From Streptomyces sp. BHT-5-2 (lineage in GTDB: Bacteria; Actinomycetota; Actinomycetes; Streptomycetales; Streptomycetaceae), in the NCBI RefSeq assembly GCF_019774615.1, contig NZ_CP081496.1:3844001-3908000 (forward strand): a DNA stretch of 64,000 nucleotides, read 5' to 3'. Shown here in pieces: positions 17,039-25,651 of the stretch. Numbering within the stretch: the first letter of the stretch is position 1; every line of letters starts with the position of its first letter. Below the pieces are notes generated by a model. The model searched no databases and had not been told where the DNA came from. It saw nothing but the letters and a program-made list of their open reading frames with translations. A program made the position numbers and the translations under genes.

Positions 17039-17764
17039 CTACTTTCGTTCGAGCAACTGAGCGAAGCGTCGCTCCCAGGCGTCCTGATTTCCCTTGGCCT
17101 CCTGGACGAACCGGCTCCGAGCGATCCCCTGGATCACCAAGTTGTTGACCAGGGAGTACGGAAAGGCCATCGGCCGTACGACATCCATGAACAGCACGGC
17201 ACGGTCCTCGTCGGTCCCGTTCCAGGCTTCATGTACGTAGGTGTCGTCAAAGAACATCCCGGTCCCCTCACTCCAATGCGCCTCTTGTCCGCCGACGCGA
17301 ATACCGCAGGCGTTCTCGGGGGACGGGATCTTCAGCGCGAGGTGATAGCGCACCACACCCTTGTAGGGGCCGCTGTGCGGTGGCACGTGCTTGTGAGGTC
17401 CGAGGATCGAGAAGAAGGCTGTCTTCAGACCGGGGATCCGGGCCAGCAGTTCAGCTGTCCGTGGGCACCGCTCGCAGTTGGCGTCGAATCGGAACCCGTA
17501 GCCGTAGAAGAAATATGTCTTCCATTTGTCGTCGTTGGTGAGGCGGCGTTGGTCGGTCGAGATGTCCTGGAAATTTGGCAGCGCTTCGCGGTGCTCCAGC
17601 AGGGCGTCGAGTTCGGCTCTGATGTCACGCCAGTTGCCTTCGAGTCCGCGGCTCCACGGGAATGCCGTTTCCGAGATGAACGGGCTGTCGTCGAAGTGGG
17701 AGTGGTGGACCATCTGCTTTTCGATCCACTTCACCAACATGGGAAGAACTTTCGGCACAACCAC
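17039..17764 (-). CDS. aspartyl/asparaginyl beta-hydroxylase-like dioxygenase
   Basis: A 241-residue Fe(II)/2-oxoglutarate dioxygenase of the aspartyl/asparaginyl beta-hydroxylase family (PF05118). The region ILGPHKHVPPHSGPYKG (His ligand and HSGPYKG) and HLALKIP, then FFDDTYVHEAWNGTDEDRAVLFMDVVRP (second His and 2OG-binding Arg) are intact. It would hydroxylate an amino-acid side chain or sugar carbon of the product. The GTG start is uncertain, with an ATG eight codons later. It is the second gene of the minus arm, 30 bases after the nucleoside-hydrolase-like gene. Confidence 0.82.
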   Translation of the reverse strand: MVVPKVLPMLVKWIEKQMVHHSHFDDSPFISETAFPWSRGLEGNWRDIRAELDALLEHREALPNFQDISTDQRRLTNDDKWKTYFFYGYGFRFDANCERCPRTAELLARIPGLKTAFFSILGPHKHVPPHSGPYKGVVRYHLALKIPSPENACGIRVGGQEAHWSEGTGMFFDDTYVHEAWNGTDEDRAVLFMDVVRPMAFPYSLVNNLVIQGIARSRFVQEAKGNQDAWERRFAQLLERK

Positions 17765-17794
17765 ACCCCTGGGTCCGTCAGTTCGCTTCCGGTC

Positions 17795-18352
17795 TCAGGT
17801 GCGTGGCATCGCGAGCTCGGCCCGGCCGCCGGCGGGGATGACCGGGCCGAGCAACTCGGTGGTGCACCGGTTGAGTTCGTCCGGGTCGAAGCCGCCGGCC
17901 TCGACCTCGACGTATCTGACCGGAGCAACGGTGTGCACGCCCGCGACGAGCGGCGGCACTTCCTGGCCTCGTTCGATGAGGAGAATCATGGGCTTGGCCA
18001 TGGCTGACATCCAGCCGATCTCCACCATCGTGCCCGGGGAGGGCGGATCACCGGGATACGCCACGAAGAGTACGGCCTTGCGCAGTGCGAGATAGTCCAG
18101 CCGGGTGCATACGTCCGGGGTCATGACCTCGGCCCCCCAGGCTTCCCGGCGATGGGCGTTGTCCACCTCGAACCCCAGCCCCGTGAAGTGGTCGATGAGA
18201 GCGCGGTAGTTGCTGCGGTGACGTTCCGGAAGAAGTCCCGTTGCCGGATCGAGCAGCCCCTTGAAGGGGCCACCGACGAAGACCAGAGGCTTGCTCCCAC
18301 CGGGGTGCAATGACCCGTCGGCGGACAAGGGCAGCGATTCGGGGTGGCTCAC
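17795..18352 (-). CDS. nucleoside 2-deoxyribosyltransferase-superfamily N-glycosidase (MilB/BlsM-like)
   Basis: A 185-residue protein of the nucleoside deoxyribosyltransferase fold: VFVGGPFKGLLDP (25-36), CTRLDYLALRKAVLFVAYPGDPPSPGTMVEIGWMSAMAKP (82-121). The SPGT-MVE stretch carries the catalytic Glu111. Members in nucleoside-antibiotic clusters (MilB, BlsM, BcmB) hydrolyse (hydroxymethyl-)CMP to free base and ribose-5-phosphate rather than swap bases. Next to the cytosine-type hydroxymethylase it probably releases 5-hydroxymethylcytosine. The GTG at 18352 is chosen for its GGAGGG site and the family start. It is the first gene of the minus arm. Confidence 0.72.
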   Translation of the reverse strand: MSHPESLPLSADGSLHPGGSKPLVFVGGPFKGLLDPATGLLPERHRSNYRALIDHFTGLGFEVDNAHRREAWGAEVMTPDVCTRLDYLALRKAVLFVAYPGDPPSPGTMVEIGWMSAMAKPMILLIERGQEVPPLVAGVHTVAPVRYVEVEAGGFDPDELNRCTTELLGPVIPAGGRAELAMPRT

Positions 18353-18880
18353 CGGGAGGTTCCCTCCGTTGTGGAAGCTTTCTGTTGTGTGGTGGGTGCC
18401 GATTCTCCGTTGCCGTGGGCACGTTGACGACTCCGCGCGGCACACATGACGTCAGCTCGTCGGCGATTCCGACACCCGCGACAGGAACTTTTCGTTCCTA
18501 TGACTGAAATTTTGCACCCTCATTTGCCGAAACGGCACAACGTGCGAGTGGCCAGCGCCATGACCCCTTCCGGGGCGACGTCCCGCCTCGGGATACCCGG
18601 TGTTCCACCTGGCGAGGAAAAGTGAATGACGGATTCCGCATGTGCATCCCCCGAGCTTTACTCGTCACTGCAGAAGATGGCGGGTCGACTGCCAGCTTCG
18701 AATGATCCGAAGTTCGTGTCAAGGTCATACCCCGGACGAGCCTGGCCAGTAGGGGCGGTTGTGGGCGATTGGGAATCGATGTTACCGTCGGCCCGGTGTC
18801 TGGTCAGCAGCAGCGATCGACGACTTCGGCAACGAATTCTCCCTGCTGCTGAGAGGATCTTCGCGCCAGGGGGCCGAGAC
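18353..18880. promoter_or_regulatory. divergent control region of the nucleoside-like cluster
   Basis: The 528 bases between the two cluster arms have a lower GC content than the genes. From an ATG at 18626 the radical SAM frame is open 85 codons upstream of the chosen start, but those codons lack third-position GC bias and include a TTA, so the stretch is read as an untranslated leader. Divergent promoters are expected near 18400-18600. No regulator gene lies in the cluster itself. Confidence 0.5.
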
Positions 18881-19855
18881 ATGGATGCACCAATTCCGTT
18901 AGCCACACCGTCCTCCATGGAACTGGTCTACTTCGGGCTGTTCGACAACTGCAATGCCCGCTGCAATATGTGTGAGTGCTGGCTCGCCCCGAGGACCAAT
19001 CTTCCACTCGCCCACTACCGGGATGTGCTAGCGGCGGTGCTGTCCCTGCGGCCACGGGCTGTGCGCTTCACCGGCGGTGAACCACTGCTCTTCGCCGAGC
19101 TGCCGGAACTCGTAAGTCAGGCCGCTGCGGACGGCGTTCGCGTCTCCGTCATCTCCAACGGGCGCATTCTCGGCCCCGGCAAGATCCGCGCCCTGATCGA
19201 TCGCGGATGCCAGGAGATGGTGCTGAGCGTCGACGCGCTGAGAGAGAAGCACGACCGGATACGAGGCACCCCGGGACTCTTCGACCGCTGCATGGAGGCC
19301 ATCGGGCACCTCCGTGAAGCGAAGATGGACTACGGCGTCAATACGGTGCTACAGGCGCTGGGGGCGGACGACCTCGCCTCGCTGGGCGAAACGCTCCGGG
19401 CGCAGCCCAACCCTCCGTCGTGGTGGCACCTCATCCCTGTCCGGGGCGACGACGCGCTCCAGCCCAGCGCCGTTCAGCGGGCGCGCATGCGGGAACTCAT
19501 CCCGAGGCTGAGGGAACGGATGTCTTCGGCCGGGACCCGGATGGTCGCGGCCGATGACCCCTTTCTCGACGCCGGCCCCGGGCCCTGTACGGTGCCCGCC
19601 TTCACCTCGTACGTGCGCGGTGACACCGGCGACATCTTCGGGTGCAACATGCTGGTCTACGCCGATCCGCCGGTCGGAAACGTCCTGCTGTGGCGTGCGC
19701 AGGACGCCTGGAACAGCCTGGACGCCCACAGTCTGCGGGACCGCTGCGCCACCGGCACGAACAGGTCGTGCTCCCGGTGCGACCCGAGTTCCAAAGCGAT
19801 GAACCACGTCCTGAGGGAATTGGCCGCTTCTGTTGCACCCGAGGAATCACTGTGA
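18881..19855 (+). CDS. radical SAM enzyme (candidate BlsE/MilG-like)
   Basis: A 324-residue radical SAM protein with the CxxxCxxC cluster motif CNARCNMC (Cys24, 28, 31) and the FTGGEPLL motif. C-terminal cysteines (GPGPCTVP, IFGCNM, RDRCATGTNRSCSRC) suggest an auxiliary SPASM-like Fe-S cluster. In blasticidin and mildiomycin pathways a radical SAM enzyme decarboxylates cytosylglucuronate; the neighbouring aminotransferase and glycosyltransferase make that role plausible, but sequence identity to BlsE was not tested. The ATG at 18881 is preferred although the frame extends to 18626. It overlaps the next gene by four bases (GTGA). Confidence 0.75.
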   Translation: MDAPIPLATPSSMELVYFGLFDNCNARCNMCECWLAPRTNLPLAHYRDVLAAVLSLRPRAVRFTGGEPLLFAELPELVSQAAADGVRVSVISNGRILGPGKIRALIDRGCQEMVLSVDALREKHDRIRGTPGLFDRCMEAIGHLREAKMDYGVNTVLQALGADDLASLGETLRAQPNPPSWWHLIPVRGDDALQPSAVQRARMRELIPRLRERMSSAGTRMVAADDPFLDAGPGPCTVPAFTSYVRGDTGDIFGCNMLVYADPPVGNVLLWRAQDAWNSLDAHSLRDRCATGTNRSCSRCDPSSKAMNHVLRELAASVAPEESL

Positions 19856-21084
19856 CCACGAACACCAGGCCGGACTCCGGCATGCTCGCCATCAACGGTG
19901 GCCCCCCGGTCCGCGCGGCGAAGAAGGCGGCGGATCCGGTCGTCGTGGAGGCCGCCAAGGAAGAGGCCCTCCGCGTCCTGGACAGCGGTCAGCTCGCCAG
20001 ATTCTACGGCGGCACGAAAGTCGCCGAGTTCGAGGCGGCCTACGCCGAGTGGTTCGGCAGGCGCTATGCCGTCGCGGTCAGTTCGGGGACCGCCGGCCTG
20101 CACGTCGCCTACCTTGCCGCCCGGCTGCCCGAGCACAGCGAAGTGCTGGTCCCCGCCAACGCCTACGTATCGGCGCTGTCCGCGCTGATCCAGGCCGGCC
20201 TGGTCCCCGTGATCGTCGACATCGACACGGCCCGCTGGGCGATGGATCCGGTCGACTGCGCCCGTAAGATCAGCGACCGCACGAGCGCGATCGTGCCGGT
20301 GCACATGTACGGACAGCCCTGCCCGATGACCGAACTGGCCACTCTGGCAAGGCAGCACGGGCTCACCCTCATCGAGGACTGCGGCCAAGCGCACGGCGCC
20401 CTCTGGGACGGCACGAAAACCGGCACATTCGGTATCGCCGCGGCCTTCAGTCTCTGCTGCCGCAAGCACATCGCCGTCGGCGAGGGCGGCATCGTGGTCA
20501 CCGACGACGAGCAGTTCGCCGACACCGCGCGGGCACTGGCGCACAAGGGCAAGGGCACCGGTTGGTTCGACTACCGGGAGATGGGTTTCAGCTACAACAT
20601 GACGGAGATCCAGGCGGTGCTCGGCCGCTGGCAGCTGTCCAGGCTGGACACCGAGCTGCGGACCAGGACCGCACTCGCCGAGCGGCTGCGCGCGGGCCTC
20701 GCCGACCTCGGACTGCGGTTCCCCGAGGTGGCTTCCGGCAGCACCCATGCGTACTTCAAGCAGAACGCCCTGCTGCCGGCCCGGCTCGCTGCGCACCGGA
20801 ACGCCGTCGTGGACGCCATCCGCGCCGAGAACGTGGGCTGCGACCCCTCCCACCCGCACCTGCTCGACATCGACTGGATCCGTGAGCAGCGCCCCTCCCT
20901 CTACCGGGCGCTGCCGGCGGAGCACCGTCCCGACTACGGCAGAAATACCGCGCCCCTCGCCCGCGACGTGCTGTCCCGGCAGATCTGCATCGAGATGGGG
21001 CCGGGGCTGGACGATGAGGACATCGACTACACGATCAAGGCCATCCGGAAAGTGGTCACCGTCTTCGACCAGGAGGCCACATGA
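19852..21084 (+). CDS. DegT/DnrJ/EryC1/StrS aminotransferase
   Basis: A 410-residue PLP-dependent sugar-type aminotransferase. SSGTAGLHVAYLAA (78-91) binds the PLP phosphate, LIEDCGQAHGA holds the ring-contacting Asp176, and Lys205 in LCCRKHIAVGEGG is the Schiff-base lysine. It would aminate a keto sugar, and in this setting the 4-keto sugar nucleoside formed by the radical SAM enzyme. The start is GTG at 19852, overlapping the radical SAM stop, and its own stop overlaps the next ATG. AHBA-synthase-like members share the family, so an aryl substrate is an alternative. Confidence 0.85.
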   Translation: MTTNTRPDSGMLAINGGPPVRAAKKAADPVVVEAAKEEALRVLDSGQLARFYGGTKVAEFEAAYAEWFGRRYAVAVSSGTAGLHVAYLAARLPEHSEVLVPANAYVSALSALIQAGLVPVIVDIDTARWAMDPVDCARKISDRTSAIVPVHMYGQPCPMTELATLARQHGLTLIEDCGQAHGALWDGTKTGTFGIAAAFSLCCRKHIAVGEGGIVVTDDEQFADTARALAHKGKGTGWFDYREMGFSYNMTEIQAVLGRWQLSRLDTELRTRTALAERLRAGLADLGLRFPEVASGSTHAYFKQNALLPARLAAHRNAVVDAIRAENVGCDPSHPHLLDIDWIREQRPSLYRALPAEHRPDYGRNTAPLARDVLSRQICIEMGPGLDDEDIDYTIKAIRKVVTVFDQEAT

Positions 21085-22115
21085 CCGTCGACGACCCCAC
21101 GGCCGGCGCCCCTGGTGACGATGAGACCTCCGCGGGCGCCCTGCACCTCGGCCTGCGGGACGGAGAGGCCCCCCTGACCCGTGAGCAGGCGTCTGCGCTC
21201 GTCCGCGCCTCCCTTCCCGCGCACTCGGACGTGCGCGCATGTGAGGCCTGCGGGTCCCCACGCACCCGACCGGCCACCTGGCGGCGCGGCTTCCGCATCG
21301 CCGAGTGCCTGGCCTGCGGTTTCCTCTGGGTCGATCCCATGCCGACCGCACAGGACATGTGGGCCTACTACAACAAACGCGCGTGGAAGCCCTACCCGCC
21401 CGAGGTGATCCGGAGCAAGTACGCACCGTCGGTGGCAGCGGTACTGGCCAACGTCCCGCCCGGACAGTCCGTCCTCGACGTCGGATGCGACCACGGGCAC
21501 TTCGCGGCGCTCCTGCGCGACCGCGGATACGACGCGTCGGGGGCGGACATCGACGGGCTCGCCCTCACCTACGCCGCCGAGCACTACGGGCTGACGGTCT
21601 ATCAAGGAGACCTGCCCGACATCGACTTCGACCGACGATTCGACGCGGTGACCATCCTCAGCTCCCTCGAACACATGGTGAACCCCTTCCAAGTCGTCCA
21701 GGCGGCAGCACGGGTCCTGCGCCCCGGCGGTGCGCTGCTCATCTCGACGCCGAGGGCCGACGGCCTCGTCCACGCCGTGAGCCGGAGAATATTCGCCCCC
21801 GTTCTGCACGCCTGGGAGTTCCTCGCGCCCCCCAGCCACCTCACCTACTTCGGCCGAGACTCACTGCGCGCCATGCTCCGACGCGCCGGGTTCGCCACGG
21901 TCACCTTCAGTCACCAGGAACGCGACGCCGCCTACCGGGCCCGTGAACTGTCCGAGACGCTCGCGGAGTGCCCGGACGCGCCCGGCTGGGCCAGGGCCAC
22001 CTATCCGCTCCTGCGCCATCTGCGAACACCTGCCCGTCTGCTGGATCTGGGGGACATGACGCTGTGCGTCGGACGTACACCGATGCCGTCCCCACCCGGC
22101 ACGGAAGGGTCCTGA
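21081..22115 (+). CDS. class I methyltransferase with N-terminal zinc ribbon
   Basis: A 344-residue protein. Cys54/57 and Cys76/79 (CEAC ... CLAC) form a zinc-ribbon-like knuckle, followed by the Methyltransf_23 domain: VLDVGCDHGHFAALLRDRGY, EHMVNPFQVVQAAARVLRPGGALLISTP and SHLTYFGRDSLRAMLRRAGF. This architecture is common for C-, N- or O-methylation in secondary metabolism, and in sugar C-methyltransferases of the zinc-ribbon type. It is coupled by ATGA to the aminotransferase, and the glycosyltransferase starts three bases after its stop. Confidence 0.78.
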   Translation: MTVDDPTAGAPGDDETSAGALHLGLRDGEAPLTREQASALVRASLPAHSDVRACEACGSPRTRPATWRRGFRIAECLACGFLWVDPMPTAQDMWAYYNKRAWKPYPPEVIRSKYAPSVAAVLANVPPGQSVLDVGCDHGHFAALLRDRGYDASGADIDGLALTYAAEHYGLTVYQGDLPDIDFDRRFDAVTILSSLEHMVNPFQVVQAAARVLRPGGALLISTPRADGLVHAVSRRIFAPVLHAWEFLAPPSHLTYFGRDSLRAMLRRAGFATVTFSHQERDAAYRARELSETLAECPDAPGWARATYPLLRHLRTPARLLDLGDMTLCVGRTPMPSPPGTEGS

Positions 22116-22117
22116 CC

Positions 22118-23356
22118 ATGGCCGGTGAAGACAGGCACGTCCCTGCGCCGGGGCGTGACGCCCCGGCACCGGCCGGCGCCGCCCGGTCCACGGTCGTCTT
22201 CTGCGGGCACGACTTCGGCTGGGGCAGCGCCGCAAAGCTGCACGCCGTCCTGACCGAACTCACGGCCCGCACCGCACACCCGCCGCGGCTCATCGGGGTC
22301 GGCACGGTGCTCGGCCGGGCCCTGCTCGCGAAGCTGCCCGTGGACACGTGGTACGACCAGTGGCCGAGCAGCACCGACGAACTCCGGAACCTGCTACGAC
22401 GGCACGAGGTGACCGCCGCGCTGGTCGTACTGGACTCGGAGTTCGCCGCGGCCCTGCTCGCAGCGGGCTGCCCCACCGTCTTCGTGGACAGCCTGCCCTA
22501 CCTGTGGACCGGCAACGACACCATCCCCCACGATGCGACCCGGTACTGCGCCCAGCTGTGCGAGTCCCTTCCTCGGACCTGTTGGGAGCCGCTGCGCAGA
22601 ATAGAGCGGCTGACGTGGACCGAGGCAATCCTCAGCGCCCCGGTGCCCATCCGCCGGGCGGGCACGCCCGGTTTGGCCGTGCTCAACTTCGGCGGACTGC
22701 ATTCGCCCTCCAGCGAAGGCAGCGCCCACGCCTACCCCCGGCTGGTGGCGGAACCGGCCGTCCGGGCACTGTCCGACGCCGGGTTCCACACCTTGGAAAT
22801 CTGCGGAAACATCGACACCACCGTGCTTCCGGAGCAGGACGTCCCCACCGGTGTCGCCGTGAACGCCGGCCCGCGCTCCCACGAGGAGTTCCTGGACCTC
22901 CTCGACCAGGCGCAGCTGCTGGTGACCTCGCCGGGCCTGACCACGCTGCTGGAGGCCGGCCAGCGGCGCCTGCCCACCATCTGCCTCCCACCGCAGAACG
23001 TCAGCCAGATCCTCAACGGGGACCGCTTCGCCGCGGCGGTCGAGGCGGCCTGCCGGGTGCCGTGGCCGTCGGAAGTCCTCGACCCGCGGCAGGTCGACGC
23101 CGTACGCGCACGGGGTGAACACGCGGCCCTGTCAGTCGTCTACGGAGCGATCGAGCGCGCTGCACGCCAGGCACGCCCCTGGGTGCGGCACCGACTGCGG
23201 CGGGATATCACCACCGCCATCGAGCATTCCCGCGAGGTACGGGACTGGCGCGGCCTGCTCGGCCGGACGGGCGGCCGCGGAGCACACCAGGTGGTGCAGC
23301 ACCTCACAGAAGTGCTCGCGGAGCACTCCGCGCCGCTGAGCCAGGAGGCCGGATGA
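22118..23356 (+). CDS. GT-B glycosyltransferase-like protein (candidate cytosylglycoside synthase)
   Basis: A 412-residue protein with two Rossmann-like halves: VVFCGHDFGWGSAAKLHAVL at the N-terminal strand/loop and, from about 185, LAVLNFGGLHSP ... GFHTLEICGNID ... LVTSPGLTTLLEAGQRRLPTICLPPQN, which resembles the MurG/GT28 donor-binding half. In blasticidin and mildiomycin the first committed enzyme (BlsD/MilC) joins UDP-glucuronate to (hydroxymethyl)cytosine, and this is the only glycosyltransferase in the cluster. The assignment is by fold and context. The ATG at 22118 gives a compact operon; its stop overlaps the next ATG. Confidence 0.62.
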   Translation: MAGEDRHVPAPGRDAPAPAGAARSTVVFCGHDFGWGSAAKLHAVLTELTARTAHPPRLIGVGTVLGRALLAKLPVDTWYDQWPSSTDELRNLLRRHEVTAALVVLDSEFAAALLAAGCPTVFVDSLPYLWTGNDTIPHDATRYCAQLCESLPRTCWEPLRRIERLTWTEAILSAPVPIRRAGTPGLAVLNFGGLHSPSSEGSAHAYPRLVAEPAVRALSDAGFHTLEICGNIDTTVLPEQDVPTGVAVNAGPRSHEEFLDLLDQAQLLVTSPGLTTLLEAGQRRLPTICLPPQNVSQILNGDRFAAAVEAACRVPWPSEVLDPRQVDAVRARGEHAALSVVYGAIERAARQARPWVRHRLRRDITTAIEHSREVRDWRGLLGRTGGRGAHQVVQHLTEVLAEHSAPLSQEAG

Positions 23357-24024
23357 TCCTGGCCCTCCTCCGGCACACCGCGGCGATCAGCTCCTCGGAG
23401 GTCTACCTGCCCGACGACCGCCGGGTTCTGACCGAGTGCGGTCGGACGCACGCCACCGCCCTGCGTCCCGCCCTGAGCCGTTTCGCACCGGACGCCGTCT
23501 GGTGTTCCCCGCTGCGCCGCGCGGTGGAGACCTGGACCCTCGCGGGCACCGGACTCGGCCTCGACGCCCGTCTGCACAAAGACCTGGGGGAGCGCTCGTT
23601 CCCCTCCCTGGAGGGCCTCACGCTGCCGCAGATCGCGGCGCGGATCGGGCCGGCGCAGACGGCGCTGGCAGGCGTCTCGACCGACCTGGTCGATCCTCCC
23701 GGGGAGGAGTCGGTACGCGCGGCGAGTCGGCGCTTCGTCGCGGCGATGGGGTCGGTGGTACGGGAGGCGGCGGCGCTCGGCGCCGAGCGGGTGCTCGTCG
23801 TCTCGCACGGCGGTCCGTCGAGCTGGTTGCTGTGCCATCTGCTCGGCGTGCCCTTGGAGCGGAACCGGGTCTTCCGGCACGACCAAGGGCGCTTCCACCT
23901 GCTGGAAGTGGACGAAAACCTGACACTGGCGATGGCAATCGCCCTGAACACCGCGCAGCTGCCGGAACCGAGAGGTGCTCCCGAGCCGCCGGGCCAGTTC
24001 ACGGCACCCTTCTCATGGCATTGA
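23353..24024 (+). CDS. histidine phosphatase-family protein
   Basis: A 223-residue phosphoglycerate-mutase-like enzyme. The catalytic LLRHT (RHG variant, His8), WCSPLRRAVETW, GERSFPSLEG and VVSHGGPSSWLL (second His) are present, so phosphatase activity is likely. It would remove a phosphate from a sugar or nucleotide intermediate or undo a protective phosphorylation made by the kinase two genes on. The ATG overlaps the glycosyltransferase stop by four bases. Confidence 0.75.
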   Translation: MILALLRHTAAISSSEVYLPDDRRVLTECGRTHATALRPALSRFAPDAVWCSPLRRAVETWTLAGTGLGLDARLHKDLGERSFPSLEGLTLPQIAARIGPAQTALAGVSTDLVDPPGEESVRAASRRFVAAMGSVVREAAALGAERVLVVSHGGPSSWLLCHLLGVPLERNRVFRHDQGRFHLLEVDENLTLAMAIALNTAQLPEPRGAPEPPGQFTAPFSWH

Positions 24025-24043
24025 CGATTGGAATTGCAGCGCT

Positions 24044-24565
24044 ATGGCACATGTGCCCGTCATCGTGGTTACGGGGCCTTCCGGCACGGGCAAGACCGTG
24101 ACCTGCTGGGAGATCCGCGAAATCCTGAGGGAACGCAAGGTCGCCCACGCCCTGATCGACATGGACAACATCCGCTGGTGCTACGTTCCCGACTCCCGCG
24201 ACCGCTTCAACCGGACACTCGGCGCCAAGAACCTCGCAGCGGTGTGGGCCAACTTCCGCGATGCCGGCGCCGACCGGCTCGTCCTGAGCGGAATCGTGGA
24301 AACCCACGAGGACACCCGGCTCATCGAACAGGCGGTGCCGGGCGCCGACATCACGGTCTACCGGTTGCACGTGGACGAGGCAACGCTGGAAGGCCGCATG
24401 CGCCAAAGGGAGCGCGGCCGGGGTCTCGCCCGCAATCTCGCCAGGGCGAAAGAACTCACCGACATCATGGCCCGCAACGGGATCGGAGACCATCTGATCG
24501 ATGCGGACCGCGAACTCGACGAGATCGCTCAGGAAATCATCAGCCTGAGTGGCTGGCTGTCCTGA
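24044..24565 (+). CDS. P-loop kinase-like AAA ATPase
   Basis: A 173-residue small-molecule kinase-like protein with Walker A GPSGTGKT near the N-terminus (residues 11-18), ALIDMDNIRW resembling the DxD base of adenylylsulfate/zeta-toxin kinases, and a lid RMRQRERGRGLARN. It may phosphorylate an intermediate or the finished compound, as chloramphenicol phosphotransferase does in its producer. The ATG at 24044 is 19 bases after the phosphatase stop; the longer frame lacks family similarity. Kinase and phosphatase side by side suggest a phosphorylate-then-activate protection scheme, which is an inference. Confidence 0.65.
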   Translation: MAHVPVIVVTGPSGTGKTVTCWEIREILRERKVAHALIDMDNIRWCYVPDSRDRFNRTLGAKNLAAVWANFRDAGADRLVLSGIVETHEDTRLIEQAVPGADITVYRLHVDEATLEGRMRQRERGRGLARNLARAKELTDIMARNGIGDHLIDADRELDEIAQEIISLSGWLS

Positions 24566-24585
24566 CGCAACCGCGGGAGCATGCG

Positions 24586-25632
24586 ATGAAAGTGAGCCTG
24601 CTCGTGACCGGGGAGGAGATCCTCGGGCTGCTGAGCTCGTCCGTGGTGAACGACCTGTGGTCGGGCGGCGCGCACCTGCCGTACTGGCAGCCGGCTGCCC
24701 TCGCCGCGCGCATCGAAGCCGTCGGGCGGCATGAGGTGGCGCTGTTGGTCATCGAAGGGGACGGCGGTATGGCCGTAGGCGTTCTTCGACATCGGCGAAA
24801 CGGCGTCATCAGCACGCTCATCCCCCGCGAGCCCTTTCTGTCCAACCAGCCTTTCCGTGACGCGGATTCGCTGCGCGCGCAGCTGCTTCGTGCCGTGGAG
24901 AGAATCGGCGCCAGGGCCGTTCACCTGCACGAGACGGAACGGAACGCCCCGGTCGTCGAGTGCCTGGCCGATCAGCCGGACACCGCAGTGGTGCTACGCC
25001 TGCCGAATCCGGTCATCGACTGGCACGACAACGGCGAGCACATGCTGATCGGAGCGCAACGGCATTTCGGCCGGACGTTCTGGCGCCGGGTCCGGCGCTG
25101 GGACCGTGAGTTCGAGGTGACCACGGTTCGTGACGCTGCCGCGATCGACGTGGTGGAGAACATCGAGAGACGATCCTGGAAAGCTCGGTGGGGCACCCAT
25201 CTCGACGAAGGGGAGCTGGCGTTCTACCGCGCGCTGCTGATGCGGGACGAGTGCCTGCTCACCCTCGCGACGGCCGGGGGTGAACCGGCCGCGTACTTCT
25301 TGGAAATGCGCGTCGGCGACGTGGTCTACGGCATGCAGAGTTCCTACGCCGAGACCTTCGCCAGGCTGTCTCCCGGCGCGTTCCTGACCACCATCGGACT
25401 TCACCGCCGGTGGCACGGCAGCGGTATCGCAACCTACGACCTGCTCGGCGGCAGCGGGCCGCTCAAGGACGCCCTGGCCTCGCGCGCGATCCCGCGTGTC
25501 GACGTGGCCTGGCCGGTCTGTGCGGCGACCCGGGACCTGCTCCGGGAGCGAGTCGGGTTCGACCGCCACAGGACAGCGGCGTCTGAGCGCGGACGGGGGG
25601 CGCGCCATGTCGCCGCGACCTACGACAGCTGA
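24586..25632 (+). CDS. FemAB/BioF2-like acyltransferase
   Basis: A 348-residue protein resembling the double-GNAT FemAB group. The stretch RRVRRWDREFEVTTVRD and the second-half pattern FYRALLMRDECLLTLATAGGEPAAYFLEM ... LSPGAFLTTIGLHRRWHGSGIATYDLLGGSGPLKDALA match PF13480-type proteins. Such enzymes move an amino-acyl or acyl group from tRNA or a carrier to an amine. Three downstream genes make a carrier-bound amino acid, so this is the likely transferase that attaches it to the nucleoside core. Similar FemAB-decarboxylase-ACP-ligase sets occur in exosortase-associated loci. Confidence 0.62.
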   Translation: MKVSLLVTGEEILGLLSSSVVNDLWSGGAHLPYWQPAALAARIEAVGRHEVALLVIEGDGGMAVGVLRHRRNGVISTLIPREPFLSNQPFRDADSLRAQLLRAVERIGARAVHLHETERNAPVVECLADQPDTAVVLRLPNPVIDWHDNGEHMLIGAQRHFGRTFWRRVRRWDREFEVTTVRDAAAIDVVENIERRSWKARWGTHLDEGELAFYRALLMRDECLLTLATAGGEPAAYFLEMRVGDVVYGMQSSYAETFARLSPGAFLTTIGLHRRWHGSGIATYDLLGGSGPLKDALASRAIPRVDVAWPVCAATRDLLRERVGFDRHRTAASERGRGARHVAATYDS

Positions 25633-25651
25633 GAGGCGGAGGTCTTTCCGG

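Noticed and set aside
18626..18880. 85-codon N-terminal extension of the radical SAM gene
   Set aside because: Third-position GC is low, it has a TTA codon, and the radical SAM family normally starts just before the CxxxCxxC region; kept as leader.
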